Shown here: piece after piece, positions 57,887 through 64,000 of the stretch
Layout: each line of letters begins with the position of its first letter
How positions within the stretch are numbered: the stretch's first letter is position 1
Source: Streptococcus catagoni
Lineage (GTDB): Bacteria > Bacillota > Bacilli > Lactobacillales > Streptococcaceae
Direction: 5' to 3'
Length of the DNA stretch: 64,000 bases
Assembly (NCBI RefSeq): GCF_011421425.1
Contig: NZ_WPCW01000002.1
Location: forward strand, 233,554-297,553
Position numbers and translations under genes: made by a program
Notes under the pieces: model-generated
What the model was told of the DNA's origin: nothing
Databases searched by the model: none
What the model saw: only the letters and a program-made list of their open reading frames with translations

Positions 57887-59965
57887 ATGGCACGCGAATT
57901 TTCACTAGCAAAAACACGTAATATCGGTATCATGGCTCACGTCGATGCCGGTAAAACAACAACAACAGAGCGTATCCTTTACTATACTGGTAGAATCCAT
58001 AAGATTGGCGAAACACACGAAGGTGCTTCTCAAATGGACTGGATGGAACAAGAACAAGAACGTGGTATCACTATCACATCAGCTGCAACAACAGCTCAAT
58101 GGGATGGTCACCGTGTTAACATCATCGACACACCAGGTCACGTAGACTTCACAATTGAAGTACAACGTTCACTTCGTGTCCTTGACGGTGCGGTTACCGT
58201 ATTGGATGCCCAATCAGGTGTAGAACCTCAAACAGAAACTGTTTGGCGTCAAGCAACTGAATATAAAGTGCCACGTATCGTTTTTGCTAATAAAATGGAT
58301 AAAATCGGTGCAGACTTCCTTTACTCAGTAAGTACACTGCACGAACGTCTTCAAGCAAATGCACACCCAATTCAATTACCAATCGGTTCAGAAGATGACT
58401 TCCGTGGAATTATTGACTTGATCAAAATGAAAGCTGAAATCTATACTAACGACCTTGGTACAGATATCCTTGAAGAAGATATTCCAGAAGAATACTTAGA
58501 ACAAGCACAAGAATACCGTGAAAAATTAGTAGAAGCAGTTGCTGAAACTGATGAAGAATTGATGATGAAATACCTAGAAGGTGAAGAAATCACAAATGAA
58601 GAATTAGTTGCTGCTATCCGTCAAGCAACAATCAACGTTGAATTCTTCCCAGTACTTTGTGGTTCAGCCTTCAAAAACAAGGGTGTACAAATGATGCTTG
58701 ATGCGGTTATTGACTACTTGCCAAGCCCACTTGATATCCCTGCAATCAAAGGTATCAACCCTGACACAGATGAAGAAGAAACTCGTCCTGCATCTGATGA
58801 AGAGCCATTTGCTGCTCTTGCCTTCAAGATCATGACTGACCCATTCGTAGGTCGTTTAACATTCTTCCGTGTTTACTCAGGTGTTCTTCAAAGTGGTTCA
58901 TACGTTGTCAACACCTCAAAAGACAAACGCGAACGTATCGGACGTATTCTTCAAATGCACGCCAACACTCGTAAAGAAATTGAAACAGTTTACGCTGGTG
59001 ATATTGCTGCCGCTGTTGGTTTGAAAAATACAACAACTGGTGACTCTCTAACTGATGAAAAAGCAAAAGTTATCCTTGAATCAATTGATGTTCCAGAACC
59101 AGTTATCCAATTAATGGTTGAACCAAAATCAAAAGCTGACCAGGATAAAATGGGTATTGCTCTTCAAAAACTTGCTGAAGAAGATCCAACATTCCGCGTT
59201 GAAACTAACGTTGAAACTGGTGAAACAGTTATCGCTGGTATGGGTGAGCTTCACTTAGACGTCCTTGTAGACCGTATGCGTCGTGAATTCAAGGTTGAAG
59301 CTAACGTTGGTGCGCCTCAAGTATCTTACCGTGAAACATTCCGCGCTTCTACACAAGCACGTGGATTCTTCAAACGCCAATCAGGTGGTAAGGGTCAGTT
59401 TGGTGATGTTTGGATTGAATTCACACCAAATGAAGAAGGTAAAGGATTCGAATTCGAAAACGCTATCGTTGGTGGTGTGGTTCCTCGTGAATTTATCCCA
59501 GCTGTTGAAAAAGGACTTATTGAGTCAATGTCAAACGGTGTGCTTGCAGGCTACCCAATTGTTGATGTGAAAGCTAAACTTTACGATGGATCATACCACG
59601 ATGTCGATTCATCAGAAACAGCCTTTAAGATCGCTGCATCACTTGCCCTTAAAGAAGCAGCTAAAACTGCACAACCTGCTATCCTTGAACCAATGATGCT
59701 TGTTACTATTACAGCACCAGAAGACAACCTAGGTGATGTTATGGGACACGTTACAGCTCGTCGTGGACGTGTTGATGGTATGGAAGCACGTGGAAATGTA
59801 CAAGTCGTTCGCGCCTATGTACCACTTGCTGAAATGTTTGGATACGCAACAATTCTTCGTTCTGCAACTCAAGGACGTGGTACTTTCATGATGGTATTTG
59901 ACCACTATGAAGACGTTCCTAAGTCTGTTCAAGAAGAAATCATCAAAAAAAATCACGGTGAATAA
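57887..59965 (+). CDS. fusA: Elongation factor G
   Basis: GTPase that translocates tRNAs and mRNA on the ribosome. 692 residues. G1 [13 protein letters not shown] (about 18-30), G3 DTPGHVDF, G4 NKMDK, and the EF-G specific domains II-V follow in full. Codon use is strongly biased (cgt, aaa, ggt), as for highly expressed genes. AGGAG site upstream; closed by a strong hairpin. Confidence 0.98.
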   Translation: MAREFSLAKTRNIGIMAHVDAGKTTTTERILYYTGRIHKIGETHEGASQMDWMEQEQERGITITSAATTAQWDGHRVNIIDTPGHVDFTIEVQRSLRVLDGAVTVLDAQSGVEPQTETVWRQATEYKVPRIVFANKMDKIGADFLYSVSTLHERLQANAHPIQLPIGSEDDFRGIIDLIKMKAEIYTNDLGTDILEEDIPEEYLEQAQEYREKLVEAVAETDEELMMKYLEGEEITNEELVAAIRQATINVEFFPVLCGSAFKNKGVQMMLDAVIDYLPSPLDIPAIKGINPDTDEEETRPASDEEPFAALAFKIMTDPFVGRLTFFRVYSGVLQSGSYVVNTSKDKRERIGRILQMHANTRKEIETVYAGDIAAAVGLKNTTTGDSLTDEKAKVILESIDVPEPVIQLMVEPKSKADQDKMGIALQKLAEEDPTFRVETNVETGETVIAGMGELHLDVLVDRMRREFKVEANVGAPQVSYRETFRASTQARGFFKRQSGGKGQFGDVWIEFTPNEEGKGFEFENAIVGGVVPREFIPAVEKGLIESMSNGVLAGYPIVDVKAKLYDGSYHDVDSSETAFKIAASLALKEAAKTAQPAILEPMMLVTITAPEDNLGDVMGHVTARRGRVDGMEARGNVQVVRAYVPLAEMFGYATILRSATQGRGTFMMVFDHYEDVPKSVQEEIIKKNHGE

Positions 59966-59972
59966 AAACCGA

Positions 59973-60008
59973 AAAAAGAGATTAGAAATTTGTTTCTAGT
60001 CTCTTTTT
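59973..60008 (+). terminator. Terminator of fusA
   Basis: Arms 59973-59988 and 59993-60008 pair in full except for one mismatch (AAAAAGAGA / TCTCTTTTT with TAGAAA / TTTCTA inside). Confidence 0.88.
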
Positions 60009-60118
60009 GCTAGGAAAACTTGTGAAAATGCATGATATATAACAGTGTAAATGCTTCCAAAAAAACTGTATAGCCTGTTATAGACACCTTCTTGGAAGCT
60101 TGAAAAGGCTGATATTGT

Positions 60119-60147
60119 TTGCAATTTTTAGAGAATCGTTATATAAT
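60119..60147 (+). promoter_or_regulatory. Promoter of gap
   Basis: TTGCAA (60119-60124), 17 bp, TATAAT (60142-60147). A 105-nt leader follows with two hairpins: CTTACAG/CTGTAAG (60165-60182) and AGGGA/TCCCT around 60,204-60,217. Confidence 0.75.
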
Positions 60148-60258
60148 AGTTCTGTTGAGGGGTTCTTACAGCTGTCTGTAAGTTAATCTTTTCACAATAG
60201 CTAGGGAGAAATCCCTTTAATAATAATTCTTTTGATTTTCATAAGGAGGAAATCACTA

Positions 60259-61269
60259 ATGGTAGTTAAAGTTGGTATTAACGGTTTCGGTCGTATCGGT
60301 CGTCTTGCATTTCGTCGTATTCAAAACGTTGAAGGTGTTGAAGTAACTCGTATCAATGACCTTACAGACCCTAACATGCTTGCACATTTATTGAAATATG
60401 ATACTACACAAGGTCGTTTCGACGGTACTGTAGAAGTTAAAGATGGTGGATTTGAAGTTAACGGAAACTTCATCAAAGTTTCTGCTGAACGTGATCCAGA
60501 AAACATTGACTGGGCAACTGATGGCGTTGAAATCGTTCTTGAAGCAACTGGTTTCTTTGCTAAAAAAGAAGCAGCTGAAAAACACCTACATGCTAACGGT
60601 GCTAAAAAAGTTGTTATCACAGCTCCTGGTGGAAATGACGTTAAAACAGTTGTATTTAACACAAACCATGACATCCTTGATGGATCTGAAACAGTTATCT
60701 CAGGTGCTTCATGTACTACAAACTGTTTAGCTCCTATGGCTAAAGCTCTTCATGATTCATTCGGTATCCAAAAAGGTTTGATGACTACAATCCATGCTTA
60801 CACTGGTGACCAAATGGTTCTTGACGGACCACACCGTGGTGGTGACCTTCGTCGTGCTCGTGCTGCTGCAGCAAACATTGTACCAAACTCAACTGGTGCT
60901 GCTAAAGCTATCGGACTTGTTATCCCAGAACTTAACGGTAAACTTGACGGTGCTGCACAACGTGTTCCTGTTCCAACTGGATCAGTAACTGAATTGGTAG
61001 TTACACTTGATAAAAACGTTTCTGTAGACGAAGTTAACGCTGCTATGAAAGCTGCTGCAAACGAAAGCTACGGATACACTGAAGATCCAATCGTTTCTTC
61101 AGATATCGTTGGTATTTCATACGGTTCATTGTTTGATGCAACTCAAACAAAAGTTATGGAAGTTGACGGATCACAATTAGTTAAAGTTGTTTCATGGTAT
61201 GACAACGAAATGTCTTACACTGCACAACTTGTTCGTACACTTGAGTACTTTGCAAAAATTGCTAAATAA
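60259..61269 (+). CDS. gap: Glyceraldehyde-3-phosphate dehydrogenase
   Basis: Glycolytic enzyme, also found on the streptococcal surface as the plasmin receptor (Plr/SDH). 336 residues from ATG 60259 ([15 protein letters not shown]), behind TAAGGAGGAAA; a frame extension to 60232 runs through that site and is not used. Catalytic Cys in [12 protein letters not shown] (about 148-159) and the His in TTIHAYT are present. Codon use is strongly biased. Own promoter and terminator. Confidence 0.97.
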   Translation: MVVKVGINGFGRIGRLAFRRIQNVEGVEVTRINDLTDPNMLAHLLKYDTTQGRFDGTVEVKDGGFEVNGNFIKVSAERDPENIDWATDGVEIVLEATGFFAKKEAAEKHLHANGAKKVVITAPGGNDVKTVVFNTNHDILDGSETVISGASCTTNCLAPMAKALHDSFGIQKGLMTTIHAYTGDQMVLDGPHRGGDLRRARAAAANIVPNSTGAAKAIGLVIPELNGKLDGAAQRVPVPTGSVTELVVTLDKNVSVDEVNAAMKAAANESYGYTEDPIVSSDIVGISYGSLFDATQTKVMEVDGSQLVKVVSWYDNEMSYTAQLVRTLEYFAKIAK

Positions 61270-61276
61270 TAAATAG

Positions 61277-61302
61277 AAAGTCTAGTTTATCTAGGCTTTT
61301 TT
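61277..61302 (+). terminator. Terminator of gap
   Basis: AAAGTCTAG (61277-61285) with CTAGGCTTT (61291-61299) by one G-T, then T. Confidence 0.8.
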
Positions 61303-61364
61303 CTTGTTTCAAACTCTAACTAAAAAAAGATAAAAATTAAAAATGACTATTTTATTAAAATATA

Positions 61365-61393
61365 TTGACTTCTAAAGCTAATTTCATTAAAAT
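61365..61393 (+). promoter_or_regulatory. Promoter of lppC
   Basis: TTGACT (61365-61370), 17 bp, TAAAAT (61388-61393). 32 bp before the lppC start. Confidence 0.65.
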
Positions 61394-61424
61394 ATGGTTG
61401 AAAAATAAAACGGAGGTCATTATT

Positions 61425-62279
61425 ATGCGAAGACACAAATCACTGAACCTTATTTCACTCCTACTTTCCTTATTGATACTGACGGCATGTCAACCTGCGG
61501 TACCAAAGGAAGGAAAAGGACAAAATAAGGATCCTAAAACTGCTCAAGTGACTTACACTAGTGAACAAGCTAGGTCTAATGAAAATACCATGTCTGTTTT
61601 ATGGTATCAACAGGCTGATGAAGCAAAAGCACTGTATTTGCAAGGCTATCAATTGGCCACTGAACGTTTAGAAAATATTTTGAAAACGCCTAGTGAAAAG
61701 CCATACGCTATCGTATTAGATATTGATGAAACAGTTTTAGATAATAGCCCTTACCAGGCCCAATGTGTTAAAGATGGAACAGGTTTTACCCCAGAAAGTT
61801 GGGATAACTGGGTGCAAATGAAAGCAGCTAAGGCAGTACCAGGGGCTAAAGAATTTTTACAGTTTGCTGATCGCAATAAGGTGGAAATCTATTATGTATC
61901 TGACCGAAGTACTAAGCAAGTTGATGCCACAAAAGAAAACTTAAAGGCTGAAGGTCTTCCAGTTCAAGCTGATGATCGCTTCCTCTTTTTAGAGAAGAAC
62001 ATGTCCTCAAAAGAAGGTCGCCGCCAAAAAGTCCAAGAAAAATCAAATCTTGTTCTCCTTTTTGGTGATAATCTGCTTGACTTTGCTGACTTCTCAAAGA
62101 CTTCTCAAGACGATCGAACAGCAATGCTAGAAAAGGTTAAAAAAGAATTTGGGAACAAGTTTATTATCTTCCCAAATCCTATGTACGGATCTTGGGAAAG
62201 CGCTATCTATAAGGGCAAACATTTAGATGCTAAACATCAAAGTCAAGAACGCCACAAGGCTCTAAGAGGCATTAAATAA
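61425..62279 (+). CDS. lppC: Class C acid phosphatase lipoprotein (LppC, P4 family)
   Basis: Membrane-anchored phosphatase of the DDDD (P4) family that removes phosphate from nucleotides and other monoesters outside the cell. 284 residues from ATG 61425, after CGGAGGT; an upstream TTG is inside the -35 and unusable. Lipobox LTAC gives lipidated Cys at about 23. Asp motifs: VLDIDETVLDN (about 100-110) and the later FGDNLLDFAD. Lies next to pgk, as in S. pyogenes. Confidence 0.93.
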   Translation: MRRHKSLNLISLLLSLLILTACQPAVPKEGKGQNKDPKTAQVTYTSEQARSNENTMSVLWYQQADEAKALYLQGYQLATERLENILKTPSEKPYAIVLDIDETVLDNSPYQAQCVKDGTGFTPESWDNWVQMKAAKAVPGAKEFLQFADRNKVEIYYVSDRSTKQVDATKENLKAEGLPVQADDRFLFLEKNMSSKEGRRQKVQEKSNLVLLFGDNLLDFADFSKTSQDDRTAMLEKVKKEFGNKFIIFPNPMYGSWESAIYKGKHLDAKHQSQERHKALRGIK

Positions 62280-62398
62280 GACAAAAGGGACGACGATTGA
62301 AACTTTCAAAAAATTTTCAACGAAAAGCCCCCTTTTCTCTGCAATTTGTGAAATAAATAATTTAATCCTTTCATATTTTTAAATATTCCCGGAAAATA

Positions 62399-62407
62399 TG
62401 GTATAAT
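62399..62407 (+). promoter_or_regulatory. Extended -10 promoter of pgk
   Basis: TGGTATAAT, perfect TATAAT, 34 bp before pgk. Confidence 0.7.
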
Positions 62408-62441
62408 ATAGTCTATAAAATATATTAAGGAGTCTATTCAA

Positions 62442-63638
62442 ATGGCTAAAATGACAGTTAAAGACATCGACTTAAAAGGCAAAAAAGTTTTGGTACGTGT
62501 TGACTTTAATGTACCTTTAAAAAATGGAGTTATCACAAATGATAACCGTATTTCTGCAGCACTTCCAACCATTAAATATATCATTGAAAACGGTGGCCGT
62601 GCTATTTTATTCTCACACCTTGGACGTGTTAAAGAAGAAGCTGATAAAGAAGGCAAATCCCTAAAACCAGTTGCACAAAATCTTTCAGAAAAACTTGGTC
62701 AAGAAGTTCTTTTCCCAGGAGCTACTCGTGGTTCAGAATTGGAAGCAGCTATCAATGCCCTTGAAGATGGACAAGTTCTTCTTGTTGAAAACACTCGTTT
62801 TGAAGACGTAGATGGCAAAAAAGAATCTAAAAATGATCCTGAACTTGGTAAATACTGGGCTTCACTTGGAGATGGTATCTTTGTAAATGATGCCTTTGGA
62901 ACAGCTCACCGTGCACACGCATCAAACGTTGGTATCTCTGCTAATGTTGATAAAGCAGTAGCTGGATTCCTTCTTGAAAACGAAATTGCCTACATTAAAG
63001 AAGCCGTTGAAAGTCCAGAACGTCCATTTGTAGCGATCTTGGGTGGCTCAAAAGTTTCTGACAAAATTGGAGTTATCGAAAACCTTCTTGAAAAAGCTGA
63101 TAAAGTTCTTATCGGTGGTGGAATGACTTACACATTCTACAAAGCTCAAGGTATCGAAATCGGAAACTCCCTTGTTGAAGAAGACAAACTTGATATTGCA
63201 AAAGAACTTCTTGAAAAATCAAATGGTAAATTAATCTTACCAGTGGATTCTAAAGAAGCTAATGCCTTTGCAGACTATACTGAAGTCCGTGATACAGAAG
63301 GAGAAGCAGTATCAGAAGGCTTCTTAGGACTTGATATCGGACCTAAATCAATTGCTGAATTTGACAAAGCACTTGAAGGTGCAAAAACAGTTGTTTGGAA
63401 TGGCCCAATGGGAGTCTTTGAAAACCCTGATTTCCAAGCTGGAACAATTGGTGTTATGGACTCAATCGTTAAACAACCAGGCGTTAAATCAATCATCGGT
63501 GGTGGTGATTCAGCCGCTGCAGCCATCAACCTAGGCCGTGCAGACAAATTCTCATGGATCTCAACAGGTGGCGGCGCATCAATGGAATTATTGGAAGGTA
63601 AAGAATTACCAGGCTTAGCTGCCTTAACAGAAAAATAA
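62442..63638 (+). CDS. pgk: Phosphoglycerate kinase
   Basis: Glycolytic enzyme making ATP from 1,3-bisphosphoglycerate. 398 residues. [10 protein letters not shown] at the front, [13 protein letters not shown] (about 150-162), [14 protein letters not shown], and WNGPMGVFE; the C-terminal [15 protein letters not shown] and [14 protein letters not shown] are complete. Strongly biased codon use. Its last 24 codons are copied in the tandem repeat that starts at 63567. AAGGAG site upstream. Confidence 0.97.
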   Translation: MAKMTVKDIDLKGKKVLVRVDFNVPLKNGVITNDNRISAALPTIKYIIENGGRAILFSHLGRVKEEADKEGKSLKPVAQNLSEKLGQEVLFPGATRGSELEAAINALEDGQVLLVENTRFEDVDGKKESKNDPELGKYWASLGDGIFVNDAFGTAHRAHASNVGISANVDKAVAGFLLENEIAYIKEAVESPERPFVAILGGSKVSDKIGVIENLLEKADKVLIGGGMTYTFYKAQGIEIGNSLVEEDKLDIAKELLEKSNGKLILPVDSKEANAFADYTEVRDTEGEAVSEGFLGLDIGPKSIAEFDKALEGAKTVVWNGPMGVFENPDFQAGTIGVMDSIVKQPGVKSIIGGGDSAAAAINLGRADKFSWISTGGGASMELLEGKELPGLAALTEK

Positions 63639-64000
63639 GATTCCACCTGTTGAAAGTCTCTGCAAAATCCTGATTTTGTAGAAAAAGGAACAAAACTGGA
63701 ATGTTAGAAGTGGAATGTTAGAAAAAGGTTACTTTTGTGACCTTTTTTGTAATGGAAGTATTTGTGACGCGGTGGCGGCGCATCAATGGAATTATTGGAA
63801 GGTAAAGAATTACCAGGCTTAGCTGCCTTAACAGAAAAATAAGATTCCACCTGTTGAAAGTCTCTGCAAAATCCTGATTTTGTAGAAAAAGGAACAAAAC
63901 TGGAATGTTAGAAGTGGAATGTTAGAAAAAGGTTACTTTTGTGACCTTTTTTGTAATGGAAGTATTTGTGACGCGGTGGCGGCGCATCAATGGAATTATT
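63567..64000 (+). repeat. 204-bp perfect tandem repeat of the pgk 3' end
   Basis: Copy 1 (63567-63770) begins in the codons of [11 protein letters not shown] near the pgk C-terminus and runs past its stop and terminator. Copy 2 (63771-63974) is identical by eye at every base. Copy 3 begins at 63975 and is cut by the window end after 26 bp. The last 24 pgk codons and a terminator are therefore repeated with no start. Either a real tandem amplification or an assembly artefact. Confidence 0.92.
63722..63748 (+). terminator. Terminator of pgk (copy 1)
   Basis: AAAAAGGTTAC (63722-63732), loop TTTT, GTGACCTTTTT (63737-63747). A second identical hairpin is at 63926-63952. Confidence 0.8.

Noticed and set aside
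61365..61424. N-terminal extension of lppC from a TTG at 61365
   Set aside because: The TTG is part of the -35 hexamer; the ATG at 61425 has GGAGG and starts a normal lipoprotein signal.
63567..63638. Possible second pgk gene
   Set aside because: The repeat copies only the last 24 codons plus stop and terminator; it has no start or ribosome site, so it is repeat material, not a gene.

Overview
This window looks like the chromosome of a pyogenic-group Streptococcus. It is AT-rich, with AGGAGG ribosome binding sites and extended -10 promoters. Gene order resembles the Streptococcus pyogenes core: galU/gpsA, fasBCA-fasX-rnpA-yidC-jag-rpmH, a sialic acid cluster, ksgA-rsgA-rpe, purR-surface exclusion protein-rpsL-rpsG-fusA-gap, and lppC-pgk. 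Species cannot be fixed by eye. An S. uberis / S. iniae / S. parauberis type relative is my guess, because gap, lppC and pgk are adjacent and an arcB-arcC locus sits between rlmA and rsgA.

Layout: (1) 1-12,036 is housekeeping: galU and gpsA on the minus strand, a MarR-controlled heterodimeric ABC exporter, queH, dut, radA, a beta-carbonic anhydrase, an AIM24-like protein, a 31-residue membrane peptide and gltX. (2) 12,039-13,401 is a decayed group II intron placed directly behind the gltX terminator; its maturase has lost most of the reverse transcriptase. (3) 13,402-17,487 is the Fas system. FasB keeps the ATP-binding boxes but has lost the phospho-accepting His box, while FasC keeps the His box but has lost the ATP-binding boxes. 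FasA and the FasX small RNA follow, with a 21-bp-spaced direct repeat in front of the FasX promoter. (4) 17,717-20,877 holds rnpA, yidC, jag and rpmH. (5) 20,953-32,980 is a complete sialic acid scavenging cluster: a PTS EIICB, nanE, an ABC importer, a YesL-like protein, a YSIRK-signal sialidase without LPXTG, a YhcH-like protein, nanA, nanK and a divergent RpiR regulator, with a carbon-catabolite (cre) box over the first promoter.

(6) 31,749-37,355 is a graveyard: a MarR remnant, an AtoE-type fatty acid transporter with frameshifts, a LysR gene that looks intact, a PucR/CdaR-type C-terminus, a lone fructose-type EIIB and a broken PRD/EIIA regulator. (7) 37,496-40,773 returns to core genes (TatD nuclease, rnmV, rsmA, rlmA), followed by a broken LPXTG-anchored subtilase. 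(8) 42,329-48,172 has a YcbA/YcbB-type two-component system divergent from arcB-arcC and a YfcC-family carrier; there is no arcA here. (9) 48,403-52,772 is the rsgA-rpe-thiN-rmuC-yhaM run. (10) 52,897-63,638 holds purR, a SEC10/PgrA surface protein, rpsL, rpsG, fusA, gap, lppC and pgk. The window closes in a perfect 204-bp tandem repeat that copies the 3' end of pgk plus its terminator (two full copies and the start of a third).

The most interesting points are the complementary loss of motifs in FasB and FasC, which predicts that they work only as a heterodimer; the FasX promoter with its spaced repeats; the arcA-less arcB-arcC locus with its own sensor and palindrome; the deletion-derivative intron; and the pgk-tail tandem repeat.
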